64,000 bases of DNA from assembly GCA_027923505.1 (NCBI GenBank), contig BROI01000007.1, forward strand, positions 744,001-808,000, read 5' to 3'. Position 1 is the stretch's first letter. Every line of letters begins with the position of its first letter. This stretch comes from Mayamaea pseudoterrestris. Its lineage: Eukaryota > Bacillariophyta > Bacillariophyceae > Sellaphorales > Sellaphoraceae. Below are positions 34,876-44,467 of the stretch, in pieces. The notes beneath the pieces are model-generated. The model saw only the letters and a list, made by a program, of their open reading frames with translations. It ran no database searches and was not told where the DNA came from. Position numbers and translations under genes: made by a program.

Positions 34876-37800
34876 ATGACGGACCCATCGCTGTCAGTCG
34901 CTCACATGAGCAATTTGTTGCACGCCTTGACGCAGCCCGACACGAACACGATTCGTCAGGCCGAGGCCGCCCTCAAGCCCATTTTGAAAAATCCAGCCAG
35001 CATGATGGTGCTTTGGCAAATCATCAAGGAGTCGCAAGACGTTGCCGTCCGACACGTGGCGGCCATTGTCTTGCGCAAGCGCTTGCCGTCGCACTACGCG
35101 ACGGCGGATGCAGCCATGCAGTTGGAGTGGCAGTCGCAAGTGTTGCAGCAATTGGCCATTGAGCAAGTCCGACCTGTGAGAAGCGGACTCGTTGGTGTGG
35201 CGGCGGCATTGGCGCAAGTCGCACAAGATCCGTCGCCTCCGTATTTGCAATTCTTGGCGGCAGCAGTCTCGAGTCGAGAAGAGTCGGCGCGTGAATTGTG
35301 CTTTTTGCTGCTTTCGGAAATGACGGAAACGGTTGGCATGCACTGGAAGTCGCACTTGGGGGACTTGCAGCAACTCTTTGCCACGACGCTGAATTCAAAT
35401 ACGGAGAGTATGATGGTACAAAAGGCTGCTGTCCAAGCGGCAGGTCAGTTACTTTCCTACTGGGCTGATGAGGAGGATGAGCTTTCCGCTCTGGCGCCAC
35501 TGCTTCCGACGATTCTGCAGATTGCATCGACTCATACACAGGATGAAGATTTTCTATCGACTGTTTTGGATGTCATGTACGATTTAGCGTACAGTCCTGC
35601 CAAGGCATTGGTGCCGCACATGGCCATGACGGTCGAGTTCAGCTTGCAGTGCATTCAAAATCGAGGATTGGAGCTGCGCGTTCGAGACTCCGCTGCCCTT
35701 GTCATTGCCACAACGGCCGAAGCCAAAAGTAAGGCGTTTGGACGCAACACGGAACTGCTTGGCAAGGTACTGGATACATTGTTCATGTTGATGCAGCTAT
35801 CTTCGGATAGTGCGGCCGGAGCATTGTTTGAATCTAATCCAGCCTGGAAGCAAGACTTGGATGGGGAACATCATCAGCATCACGATGATGGAGACGACGA
35901 TGACATGGACAGCCCAACGGAAACAAGCATGGCACAAGGAACACTCGACATGATTGCCTGCGAATTGCCCAAGAAACTTATTTGGCAGCAAGTTTTGCAG
36001 CGGTGCGTTGAACGAATGCAAAGTCCTGATCCCAGTGCACGCAAGGCTGGGGTTGCGGGCCTCGGTGTTATTGCTGAAGGATGTTCTGAGCCATTGACGG
36101 CTGCTCTTGCCAATGTAATGCCTTTGGTGTTTGGAGCAGCACAGGATCCCGATGCTCAAGTGAGAGAGTGCGCCTGCTTTTGTCTCGGACAGATTAGTGA
36201 GCACTGTCAACCTGATGTCTTGGGGTACTCGGAGCAGATTTTGCCCATTGTTTTTCAGTTACTGGACGACAAGAGTATTGCCGTGCAAGTGACATCTTGC
36301 TATGTGCTGGAAATGTTTTGTGAGAGATTGGATCCGACGGCAGTTCGGCCACTGCTTGATCCACTCGTGCGCAAGCTTGCCGCAATGCTTGAAGCAACGA
36401 CGAAACGAAGCGTTCAGGAAATGACGGTGGCGGCATTGGCAGCAACGGCAGTGGCGGCTGAAGAGGAGTTTGCCCCATACGTGCAAGGCGTGGCGAATCT
36501 CATGACGACGCTCATGCAAATCACCGACTCGAACTTGCACAGCTTGCGTGGACGTGCGTTGGAGTGCATGGGACACATGGCAATTGCGGTTGGTCGCGAT
36601 CATTTTCGGCCATACTTTACTCCGACGATGCAGTGTGCGTTTGGTGGGTTGCAGATGAATTCTACTGAGCTGCAGGAGTTCTCTTATGCTGTATTTGCTA
36701 ACTTGGCCAAGGTTATGATGGAAGAGTTTGCTCCAGCGCTTCCTGAGCTGGTGCCGCATCTCGTTAAAGTTCTTGAGGAAGATGAAGGCCAGCTTGTCCC
36801 TGGGGAAGGCGAAGAAGAGTTTGGTGGGCTGGATGATTCGGACGACGAAGACGAGGAGGGCCAATACGTTCTTCACGTGCGCACTGCTCTTTTGGATGTT
36901 AAAAAGGGAGCAATCACTGCACTTGGAGAAATGGCCTCACACACAGGTACAAGCTTTTGCCCATACTTGGAGCAATGCATGGGCGTTCTGCAGACGTCGG
37001 CAGCGAACTGGCATCCACTCATTAAAAGCGAAGTAGCGGATGCCTTTCCGTCCATGATTGTTCCTTCCATTGCGGCCTATCATAACGGGGAGATTCAGTA
37101 CACCAAGGGTGATTTGAATTCGCCAAATACTCTTTCGCAGCACACCACTGCGCTTGTCGGGGCCGTCTTGACCGAAGAGATTGGACTGATGAACGACGAT
37201 GACAAGAACGTGGTCGCAAAGGCCTGCGAGGGTGTACAGTCAGTAGTTGAGCTATGCGGGCCACATGCGCTTGCCCCAGTGGCGGAGCAGCTGATGCAGA
37301 TTATCTATGCGCTACTTAACAAGCAAGCTCCATGCTACGGCGAGGATGCCATGTTTGGGGAGCTTCCGGATGATGATGACGATCACGATACAGTGACTCA
37401 AGGAGCATGCGATCTCATTGGTGGCATTTGCCGCGTCATGGGTCAGCATTTCGTTCCATACCTTCCACAATTTCTTCCTGCCATTTGTGAGTACGGAAAG
37501 TCTTCGCGGCCAACGAGTGATCGATCCATGTCGATAGGTTGCCTCAGTGAAATCGCGCAAGAGCTGGAAGGTGGCATTCTTGAGTATTGGCCGTCTGTGT
37601 TTCGACCAGCCATTTTGACGAGCCTGGCAGACTCGGACGATAATGCGAAGCGAAACGCATCATTTTGCGCTGGCATGTGCGCCGAGCATCTACGAGAACA
37701 GATTGCTGGCGATTATCCTGCAATATTGGAGCGATTGGGACCAATCTTCGCGTTGGATCCCGATGCTAGTGACTCGACGGCAGCCTGCATTGACAATGCG

Positions 37801-38079
37801 GCAGCCGCTATTTCACGCATGATCATGGCTTGTCCGACTCATGTTCCATTAGATCAGGCGTTGCCTGTGTTCCTTCGAGTACTCCCTCTCAAGACGGATA
37901 TGACCGAGAACGAAACAGTTTACAAGTGCTTGCTAGGCTTGATCCAGATGAACCACGGCGCTGTTGCGGCTAACAGAGCGGAATTGAAGAGAATATTTAC
38001 AGCGGCGTGTCAGGAGGATAGCAAAGTAGACGACGAGATAAAGGGCAAGCTGCGGGCAGCACTTTTATCTCTTGGTTAA
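34876..38079 (+). CDS. Importin-beta family karyopherin, importin-4/Kap123-like
   Basis: The ATG at 34876 (MTDPSLSVAHMSNLL) gives 1067 residues; an upstream in-frame start at 34831 is less likely because it adds an unconserved MLYTLSKKRLDTDIT. It is a HEAT-repeat solenoid throughout. The N-terminal Ran-binding importin domain reads IRQAEAALKPILKNPASM and VRHVAAIVLRKRL. Two acidic loops (HHDDGDDDDMDS near residue 335 and DDSDDEDEEG near 660) are as in IPO4/Kap123, and the family block ARKAGVAGLGVIAEGCSEPL is present. These receptors carry ribosomal proteins and histones into the nucleus and release them on RanGTP. Length matches the family (about 1080). No intron is needed. Confidence 0.9.
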   Translation: MTDPSLSVAHMSNLLHALTQPDTNTIRQAEAALKPILKNPASMMVLWQIIKESQDVAVRHVAAIVLRKRLPSHYATADAAMQLEWQSQVLQQLAIEQVRPVRSGLVGVAAALAQVAQDPSPPYLQFLAAAVSSREESARELCFLLLSEMTETVGMHWKSHLGDLQQLFATTLNSNTESMMVQKAAVQAAGQLLSYWADEEDELSALAPLLPTILQIASTHTQDEDFLSTVLDVMYDLAYSPAKALVPHMAMTVEFSLQCIQNRGLELRVRDSAALVIATTAEAKSKAFGRNTELLGKVLDTLFMLMQLSSDSAAGALFESNPAWKQDLDGEHHQHHDDGDDDDMDSPTETSMAQGTLDMIACELPKKLIWQQVLQRCVERMQSPDPSARKAGVAGLGVIAEGCSEPLTAALANVMPLVFGAAQDPDAQVRECACFCLGQISEHCQPDVLGYSEQILPIVFQLLDDKSIAVQVTSCYVLEMFCERLDPTAVRPLLDPLVRKLAAMLEATTKRSVQEMTVAALAATAVAAEEEFAPYVQGVANLMTTLMQITDSNLHSLRGRALECMGHMAIAVGRDHFRPYFTPTMQCAFGGLQMNSTELQEFSYAVFANLAKVMMEEFAPALPELVPHLVKVLEEDEGQLVPGEGEEEFGGLDDSDDEDEEGQYVLHVRTALLDVKKGAITALGEMASHTGTSFCPYLEQCMGVLQTSAANWHPLIKSEVADAFPSMIVPSIAAYHNGEIQYTKGDLNSPNTLSQHTTALVGAVLTEEIGLMNDDDKNVVAKACEGVQSVVELCGPHALAPVAEQLMQIIYALLNKQAPCYGEDAMFGELPDDDDDHDTVTQGACDLIGGICRVMGQHFVPYLPQFLPAICEYGKSSRPTSDRSMSIGCLSEIAQELEGGILEYWPSVFRPAILTSLADSDDNAKRNASFCAGMCAEHLREQIAGDYPAILERLGPIFALDPDASDSTAACIDNAAAAISRMIMACPTHVPLDQALPVFLRVLPLKTDMTENETVYKCLLGLIQMNHGAVAANRAELKRIFTAACQEDSKVDDEIKGKLRAALLSLG

Positions 38080-38389
38080 ATAACGTCTTCTGGTATCAAT
38101 TACAATAACACGAAAATAGTTTTGAACATGCGCACTGTACCGGTAGCTATTAATAACAAAATGATAGTTCATTCGATAACGATTACTCTTGCGCTGAGGA
38201 AAGGACTGCGCTGGTTGACGTTTGTTTTGTTCTTTGCCGGCGGCCAAGCGACGAAACGACATGCTCCGCAATTAATGTAACTAAATGTACGACGAGTAGA
38301 ATGCATATAAATAAGTAGCTGCCGCATTATACTGTGATACGTGGCGATCACACATACATACATTATTGTCAGAGTTTCAATTACCATTT

Positions 38390-39211
38390 TCATATTTTTC
38401 TCCAATCTTCCATGTCCATTGTCCGCATAATGCTCGTCCACTTGGTCACGAGCGGATCCCATACATTGACGAGCCGCTGCAAGTCTTTCTCCGTTGCCCT
38501 TTGCTGCGCAACAGTCATGTTTTCCTCGACGAAACCACCGAGCCGCGCCAGCAGTTGATTGCGCGGCGGTGTCATGGCGGGAATGCCCACTCCAAGAAAT
38601 ATATTTTGCAGTAAATATCCATGAAACGGCTGCAGCTCCTTGCGGTACGCTTCTTTCGCTGCGTGTGTGACATCAACTTTTGCATCAGCCAACACTTGAC
38701 GATACCAGTTGGTTTGAAAGGCAATGGACCGACGAATCCACAAGAGTCCAATCGCACCCGACGGATCACGCAAGACGCGAGAGCCGGGAGGCGGATGAAT
38801 GTTCAGCGAGCGTTCGTACTGCAGCAAACGCGTCATGGAGTCGCGCTGGTCCAGTGGTGCCGTTTGATACAAGACTTGCACCTTGTGAATGTTGGCAAAT
38901 AGATCCTTGCTGGTGCGAGCTTGTCCCACACGCTCCATTTGCGTTTGAAAGGTTTGACATGCCTTGAGAAGCTGCGGAATGTTTATATCTTGACATTTCT
39001 CATCATTTCCTTCTTGAATCAGTGGAGCAAAGGCGTCTGCGACGGCTCCAACCTCTGTGGCAATGTCAGCATGTTGCTGCTTCTTATAAGATGGTCGACC
39101 GTGTCGTTTCTGGCCCAGTAGGCGAAGCTTGGTGGCATTTGATTCGCACTCATGCAGCAATGATAGTAACAGAACGATACATAGAATTGATGACGACGCA
39201 AAGGATGGCAT
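38390..39211 (-). CDS. Glycolipid transfer protein (GLTP-fold) with signal peptide
   Basis: The 273-residue protein has a GLTP domain with the lipid head-group residues in place: D103-x3-N107-x2-K110 (KDLFANIHK), W158 with Arg160/161 (GLLWIRRSIAF), and H197 in LQPFHGYLLQNIF. These match the D-N-K, W and H of GLTP, CPTP and plant ACD11. Basic residues after the Trp resemble the ceramide-1-phosphate type. Unusually it begins with a signal peptide, MPSFASSSILCIVLLLSLLHECES, followed by a Lys/Arg-rich linker, whereas most GLTP proteins are cytosolic. It may act in the secretory lumen, outside the cell or in a plastid envelope compartment. The ATG at 39211 places the leader at the end. It diverges from the splicing-factor gene. 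Confidence 0.82.
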   Translation of the reverse strand: MPSFASSSILCIVLLLSLLHECESNATKLRLLGQKRHGRPSYKKQQHADIATEVGAVADAFAPLIQEGNDEKCQDINIPQLLKACQTFQTQMERVGQARTSKDLFANIHKVQVLYQTAPLDQRDSMTRLLQYERSLNIHPPPGSRVLRDPSGAIGLLWIRRSIAFQTNWYRQVLADAKVDVTHAAKEAYRKELQPFHGYLLQNIFLGVGIPAMTPPRNQLLARLGGFVEENMTVAQQRATEKDLQRLVNVWDPLVTKWTSIMRTMDMEDWRKI

Positions 39212-39414
39212 GGCTTGAGCAATTTCTTTGACTTTTCAACGTGATAAGTGTCATGGTCGCGTCGTTTGTCGGAGCTGCGAATTCGAGTGGAGTCTGACCG
39301 GTAATCAATGTCGGACAGGTACTCATCGTCGACTGCGAGGAAGGAACGACCATGGCGCGTTTCTGCCAAGACGACGAGAGCTGTATCTTTCTGTACACAA
39401 CAACCTACTGAAAC

Positions 39415-41391
39415 ATGTCTTCATCTCGACCAATATACATACCCCGCAATAAACGCAAGCGAATGTTAGATCATACCGTTTATTCCGTCGGCAGGGAGGA
39501 TGGATGGAAGCCGTCGTCCGACGGTTCGCTCCGTCAACCACTGGCAGCTTTTGACATTATGGACGAGCGCGACTTTGAGGAGTGGGGAGGAGCCACCAAG
39601 CTGCAGCAAGAATTTGCTGATTCCTCGCAGGCACGATCCGACGCCATTGCAGACTTGTTCACCGTCAAGCTTCCGACGCGCATCGGTGACAAGCTGCTGG
39701 CCAAGCTCGGATGGAAGCGAGAGACTGGATCTACGATACTACCAGATGATACACAACAATTAACGAGTTGTCATGATGGGTCCGATTTGCAGTTTCTGTC
39801 GCAGCGGCGGCTCCGCCGCATACAGTTGCAGCAGAAACGAGTCGAAATTCCCATTCCCAAGCTTGACAACACTGGTCTTGGCTACGATCCTCATCAAAAT
39901 GCACCCGAGTTTCAGGCCTACAAGGAACGAATGCTGAAACGACAAAAGAGTCGAGAGCCCAAGCATGAGTATCATATTGACAGCGTCCTTGGTAGAGAAC
40001 CAACGAAGCAAAAGCGAGATGGAGTCGACGACGATACTACTGACAATTCAGCTGCTTATCCCCACATGGCTCTGCAAGACTTTGTGGGGACGGAATCGGC
40101 GGCGGGGTTCGCCTTGCACGACGATGACGACGAACATGTGTTTGATCGTGACGATATTGCAAGCAAGCACATTTCCGCCAAAATCAAGCTCAACGTTGAC
40201 GAGTACGACATGGAAGCGTACGAGCCTGAAGAGAGCGGCAGCGACAATGATGATGAGCAACAAGGCAAGAGCAATGTGAATAAACCAGCAGAGTTAATGT
40301 CGAAATTCGGCGACGCTCTCTCGTCATGGTCGGGCGCGACGAGTGAAGCAAATAATGCGGCGCAAACTCTTATGGCCACTGCCGTGACGGCCGATGGCAA
40401 GCCACCACTGCCAGGCTTTGTTCTCGGCGGAAACGATCATACGTTACAAGTCAACCGCTTTCGCGGCCCCGACATGCCACCAGACTACCAGCTGCGTCCG
40501 CACAAGTTTGGTCCCAACGAGAATCCACGCGTATGGCAGGCATTGTCGCACTCGACCAAGCTGGCGGCGGCGGAGCAACGAAACGACCATGTGTTGGCGC
40601 AGGCGCGGATCGTGGCGCCAGCGAAGCAAATAAATGCGTCGGCGGTGCCACCAACTGCCAGCGTCTTTGGGAATCTGTCCAAAACCATGAATGATCGGTT
40701 TACGGCTGCTAGTACCGAATTAGAGACAGAGACGAGCACTCAAGACGAAACCAACGAGAAGGAAACGTCAGCGATACAAGTGAAGCGAACTGTACAACCA
40801 TTTTATCCTGAACCACTCTTGTGCAAACGTTTTGGCGTACCAGTTTTGCCAAAGCTGACGGTGCCAGTTAATGTTGTCAACAATCGCACGAGAGAAGAGT
40901 CCTTTTTTCATGATCACGTCCTGGCTCACGTGGACCGCTCGCAGGCTGCCGTCGTCAAGAAGCCATCAACGACTCGCGCCATTGAACGAATCGACGAAGT
41001 TGAAGTAGACCCGCTACTTTTGGTAGAGCGCCCTGAAATGGAAGTCTTCAAGTCGATTTTCGCAGCTGACTCTGATGTGGAGTCGTCAACATTGAGCGAC
41101 AATGATAATGATGACGTTACCAGCAAGGTTGAAAATGTCATGGAACGCTCGCAAAGTAACGAGAACAATGCTATCGTTAGCTCTTCGCAAGCGGGGCAAG
41201 ATCTTGTCACATATAGTCATCAAGCACTAGCAGATTCAACTTTCTCAAACGCGCATGTTGATGATGATGCTTCGACGGATCTTTCCGCTGCGTCATCCCA
41301 AAACGGCGGCCGCAAGCGCACCCGAAAGCACCGCAAGAAGCATGTAAAGCATAAGAAAGAAAAGAAAAAGAAGAAGAATAAAAGCTACTAG
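39415..41391 (+). CDS. GPATCH1/TOUGH-like G-patch splicing factor
   Basis: The 658-residue protein is related to G-patch domain protein 1. The N-terminus has the family arrangement YSVGREDGWKPSS and then FDIMDERDFEEWGGA, matching the 'S-x-K-E-G-W-x-P-S' and 'D-F-M-D-E-E-D' of the family. A degenerate G-patch follows (TRIGDKLLAKLGWKRETG, then NTGLGYDPHQNAPEF). The middle contains DRFRG-like NRFRGPDMPPDY and a KRFGVPVLPKL segment. The tail is a Lys/Arg-rich nuclear signal (RKRTRKHRKKHVKHKKEK). GPATCH1 proteins activate the DEAH helicase DHX35 in the spliceosome. The ATG at 39415 is the first. Confidence 0.75.
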   Translation: MSSSRPIYIPRNKRKRMLDHTVYSVGREDGWKPSSDGSLRQPLAAFDIMDERDFEEWGGATKLQQEFADSSQARSDAIADLFTVKLPTRIGDKLLAKLGWKRETGSTILPDDTQQLTSCHDGSDLQFLSQRRLRRIQLQQKRVEIPIPKLDNTGLGYDPHQNAPEFQAYKERMLKRQKSREPKHEYHIDSVLGREPTKQKRDGVDDDTTDNSAAYPHMALQDFVGTESAAGFALHDDDDEHVFDRDDIASKHISAKIKLNVDEYDMEAYEPEESGSDNDDEQQGKSNVNKPAELMSKFGDALSSWSGATSEANNAAQTLMATAVTADGKPPLPGFVLGGNDHTLQVNRFRGPDMPPDYQLRPHKFGPNENPRVWQALSHSTKLAAAEQRNDHVLAQARIVAPAKQINASAVPPTASVFGNLSKTMNDRFTAASTELETETSTQDETNEKETSAIQVKRTVQPFYPEPLLCKRFGVPVLPKLTVPVNVVNNRTREESFFHDHVLAHVDRSQAAVVKKPSTTRAIERIDEVEVDPLLLVERPEMEVFKSIFAADSDVESSTLSDNDNDDVTSKVENVMERSQSNENNAIVSSSQAGQDLVTYSHQALADSTFSNAHVDDDASTDLSAASSQNGGRKRTRKHRKKHVKHKKEKKKKKNKSY

Positions 41392-41865
41392 ACACTATCT
41401 AAGCGAACATGATGTAAAAAATGGGACACGAACAGTTGAGCATGAGGTGGTGCCGAAGCTTCCACGCAGATGCAGAATCACGGGGCCGCGAGCCATGAAA
41501 GTTGGCCTAGGCAATCTTTCGACTTGTATTTTCTACCGTCGTCAAACTTTTGCGTAACTGTCAAGCAGCTTGCTGCTTTTATTAGGTTTTACCGACTGAT
41601 CCGTGTGACTCGATCGATGATTGACTACGGTACAATACGACAGTCCATACGCCACCCAGTCCTTTAATTCAAGGTGTAAACCATACACTAAATGGTATAA
41701 GCAACATGAAATTACAGATATAATTAATTATGTACGTGAAAATTATTGAAGTAGTTTTCATTCTTTGCTCGCGCATTCATGGCGGCAGCAAACGCGACAG
41801 TACGCATCGAGGCATAGCCATCAGCGCGAGATCGACCATCATGCGAGACTTGACAATGATTGCAT
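41392..41865. other. Convergent intergenic region, 474 bp
   Basis: Between two convergent genes and A/T-rich, presumably both 3' UTRs. No ORF or RNA gene seen. Confidence 0.35.
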
Positions 41866-42321
41866 CTATAACCCTCGGCAAAGCTCCTCCAAGCAGTGGC
41901 TCGCGTCCGTGTCGACACTATTTGACCAAACCAGCGTTTGCACGCGACTCTTTTTCGTGGGACTTTCCATGACTGCAAACTCATCGTGATCATTTTCGTC
42001 CATGATTGGCGTGGCGCGCTTGAGCGTCCAAAGGTCGTTTAATTCCGGATCGGCCCAGACGGTGCGATGCCGAAAGGCTGGTGCGTCGTCGTCGTCGTCA
42101 CGTCGTGGCGCATCCTCCTCCGAGCGAACGTCGTCAGGCTTGGTTTCCGCATTGGCGCGAATAGTGAGCATGGAGGAAAGTGATGATGCAAGCGTCTGCT
42201 GCGGTTGCGACGTCTTTGTGATACCGAGCTCCTGCTGTTGGTAGTAGTGGTTGCAGTAGTCGTCGAAATATTTTTGACGATTGTGCGCGGAGAGCGGCAT
42301 TCGTGAGAGAGCAAACGTCAT
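41866..42321 (-). CDS. Hypothetical protein, 151 residues
   Basis: I do not recognise this protein. The ATG at 42321 (MTFALSRMPLSAHNRQKYFDD) is the first; the frame upstream lacks ATG. It has a Tyr/Gln-rich N-terminal patch (YCNHYYQQQELG), a Ser/Thr-rich middle, an acidic stretch EEDAPRRDDDDDAP, and a more ordered C-terminus with HRTVWADPELNDLWTLKR and KKSRVQTLVW. No membrane segment or signal peptide. It is convergent with the G-patch gene and lies head-to-tail with the small gene upstream. Confidence 0.5.
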   Translation of the reverse strand: MTFALSRMPLSAHNRQKYFDDYCNHYYQQQELGITKTSQPQQTLASSLSSMLTIRANAETKPDDVRSEEDAPRRDDDDDAPAFRHRTVWADPELNDLWTLKRATPIMDENDHDEFAVMESPTKKSRVQTLVWSNSVDTDASHCLEELCRGL

Positions 42322-42557
42322 GATGATTAAATCAAAGAGCAAGAGGTAAAGCAAGATATATAAAGTAAGTGAGCTGAATTATATGAATCTTGCTCGATGC
42401 AAAATGTATATCCAAGCGTTGCTGAATTTTATGGCAGTTGTCAGATCGACCGATCGTTTGTGTCACGCTCATCGAACGTTGCAACACGAGGCCGTAAGAA
42501 ATTTGGGAGCGCCATCATCAATCGTATTAAAAAGTCGGACGTTACACGATACTCGCA

Positions 42558-42815
42558 TTACACGCGGAGTTTGGGTTTGGCCGGCGGAAACTCGCCAAAC
42601 AGTCGTTGGCAGGACCGTTCCGTACGCACCTTGTTAGCTTTGGCAGCAGCAGTCGAGGTGCGCGTCTGCTGCTGGTTCACCTCGACCTTGCGCAGGGGCT
42701 GCCGCTTTCCGGCGCTCTGCGCTAATATTTCCGGAGCACTAAGGCTTTTGGAAGCGAGCTGGTCAAGTCGCTTCATGTAGTCAGAGACGGAAAGGCTAGT
42801 GTTGTTGCAGCTCAT
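42558..42815 (-). CDS. Small basic protein with a CxRLFG-type cyclin-binding-like motif
   Basis: The ATG at 42815 gives 85 residues. It begins MSCNNTSLSVSDYMKRLDQL, is Ser/Lys/Arg-rich, and ends with RTERSCQRLFGEFPPAK. The CQRLFG segment resembles the CRxLFG cyclin-docking motif of the animal KIP CDK inhibitors, although the first Arg is Gln. The rest does not match KIP proteins. It diverges from FolD with about 520 bp between. It could be a cell-cycle regulator, but the motif is short and the call is weak. Confidence 0.45.
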   Translation of the reverse strand: MSCNNTSLSVSDYMKRLDQLASKSLSAPEILAQSAGKRQPLRKVEVNQQQTRTSTAAAKANKVRTERSCQRLFGEFPPAKPKLRV

Positions 42816-42830
42816 GGTGATTGCTGTTCG

Positions 42831-43304
42831 ATGTTGTGTGATGTGGGTGTCGTGGAAAGTCACGCGAAGCCGTTTGCAAGGACCGGCCGGCGCGTGTCCG
42901 GGTTCTTGACACAAAAAGATACCTTTGAGTCTTTATGCGACACGTTACTCGCGTCACCTCCCTCCGCGCGTTTTCCTCACGATGACGAAGATTCCGAGAC
43001 GGCAAACGAAAAAGGTGTGCTGCCACTCCTTCCATCTATAGCAGGCAGCGACGACTCCCTCTACTTGCAATTCCACGCCGCAATACATCAAGCACGCACG
43101 ACACGATTCGGTTCGCTCCCTCCCGCTCCATTTGCTCCTCCGTCGTTGCGGCGACGATTCTTGTTCGTTTCGCAATCTCGCTTCGGTCTGGCTCGTCGCA
43201 CGTCCCTCGCGTTCGATTTTCACATACGCTGGCTTGGAACAAGGTTTCGACAAGCAAAACTACGTTCAACAGAAACATTGAAACGTCAACAAAGTTGTAT
43301 TTAA
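42831..43304 (+). CDS. Doubtful ORF in the FolD upstream region
   Basis: A 157-codon frame opens at the ATG at 42831 and stops 36 bp before the FolD ATG, in another frame. It has segments such as FESLCDTLLASPPSARF and SDDSLYLQFHAAIHQ. It occupies the divergent promoter and starts only 16 bp from the ATG of the opposite gene. It might be a real small gene, part of a FolD 5' leader or chance. No domain seen. Confidence 0.25.
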   Translation: MLCDVGVVESHAKPFARTGRRVSGFLTQKDTFESLCDTLLASPPSARFPHDDEDSETANEKGVLPLLPSIAGSDDSLYLQFHAAIHQARTTRFGSLPPAPFAPPSLRRRFLFVSQSRFGLARRTSLAFDFHIRWLGTRFRQAKLRSTETLKRQQSCI

Positions 43305-43339
43305 ATCTTCAAACTACTAATAGCGTTTCATCCCTCACC

Positions 43340-44266
43340 ATGCCTTTCGATGACGACAAAATCATTGACGGCACCAAAATCGCGGCTCTGTTAAAGGATG
43401 AAATCAAGCATCGCGTCGCCTCTCTACTGGAAACGTCAGGGATGACGCCTGGCTTGGCGGTTGTGTTGGTGGGAAAACGTCGCGACTCGCAAACCTACGT
43501 GAACATGAAGAAGAAGGCGTGCGCAACGTGCGGAATCAACAGCATGGGGTTCGACTTTGAGGATAACGTCACGCAGCTAGAGCTGCTCGAGACGATTCAA
43601 AGGCTCAACGACGATGCAGCCGTTCACGGAATATTGGTGCAGCTTCCGTTGCCGACTCATATTGACGAAAATGCGATACTGAGAGCGATTGATCCAGACA
43701 AGGATGTGGATGGTTTGCATCCAATCAATGTTGCAAACCTTTACCTTTACTCTGGCCAAGCCTTGGAGGCACCATTCTCCATTCCATGTACACCGCTTGG
43801 CTGTCTCGTCCTGTTGGATCGAGCGGGGATTGATTTGAAGGGAAAGAATTGCGTGGTACTCGGACGGTCCAACTTGGTGGGCCAACCAATGGCGCGCTTG
43901 CTGCTGGGTCGCGACGCTACCGTCACGACGGTGCATTCCAAGACGGTGGACCCGGCGTCCATTGTAAGAAACGCTGATGTGGTTGTCGCTGCTGTCGGTA
44001 GGGCTGGTATTGTCACGGCTGATTGGTTGAAATCGGGCGCTGTGGTCATTGACGTTGGCATTAACAGTGTCGATGTCGTTCCAGACAAACCTGGCGGAAA
44101 GACGTACAAGCTTGTTGGCGATGTGGATTATGAAACGGCCAAGGACGTTTGCTCAAAGATTACACCCGTTCCTGGTGGTGTCGGGCCCATGACGATTGCC
44201 ATGCTGTTGAACAATACATTGTGTTCCTGCGAGCGATTCGTGGAGAGGACTAGCGCCAATCACTGA
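43340..44266 (+). CDS. folD: Bifunctional methylenetetrahydrofolate dehydrogenase/cyclohydrolase (FolD)
   Basis: With the ATG at 43340 (MPFDDDKIIDGTKIAALL) the protein has 308 residues, close to the family length. It oxidises 5,10-methylene-THF to 10-formyl-THF with NADP. The catalytic Tyr-x3-Lys is in TYVNMKKKAC, and the substrate loop VHGILVQLPLPTHID and DKDVDGLHPINV are present. The NAD(P) fold has VVLGRSNLVGQPMARLL, followed by AVGRAGIVTADWLKSGA and the C-terminal TPVPGGVGPMTIAML. The 5' frame extends 15 codons but starts at a weak position. No plastid or mitochondrial presequence is seen from this ATG, so a cytosolic form is likely. It shares folate chemistry with the GCVT product at 22393, but the two are not linked. 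Confidence 0.95.
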   Translation: MPFDDDKIIDGTKIAALLKDEIKHRVASLLETSGMTPGLAVVLVGKRRDSQTYVNMKKKACATCGINSMGFDFEDNVTQLELLETIQRLNDDAAVHGILVQLPLPTHIDENAILRAIDPDKDVDGLHPINVANLYLYSGQALEAPFSIPCTPLGCLVLLDRAGIDLKGKNCVVLGRSNLVGQPMARLLLGRDATVTTVHSKTVDPASIVRNADVVVAAVGRAGIVTADWLKSGAVVIDVGINSVDVVPDKPGGKTYKLVGDVDYETAKDVCSKITPVPGGVGPMTIAMLLNNTLCSCERFVERTSANH

Positions 44267-44467
44267 ATATGGCAACGTCTCGGCATACCGAACTTGATGG
44301 CGATACAAAAGTGGTCTAAATCTATCGATAGTATGGCTTAAAATATCCATTTCTATTATGTTTTACAGGAGGTGTTATGTTATTCTTACACATGTATATC
44401 GTCCTGGTGTATTGAGCGAGTCGACATTTCATCTATTCAGTCAAGTGACGTTATATTACAGCATCGC

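Noticed and set aside
36259-36876. 205-codon minus-strand frame in the importin gene
   Set aside because: It is antisense to conserved HEAT repeats and has a biased, His/Arg-rich composition.
22393-44266. GCVT and FolD as a one-carbon gene cluster
   Set aside because: They lie about 20 kb apart with unrelated genes between, so co-location is chance.
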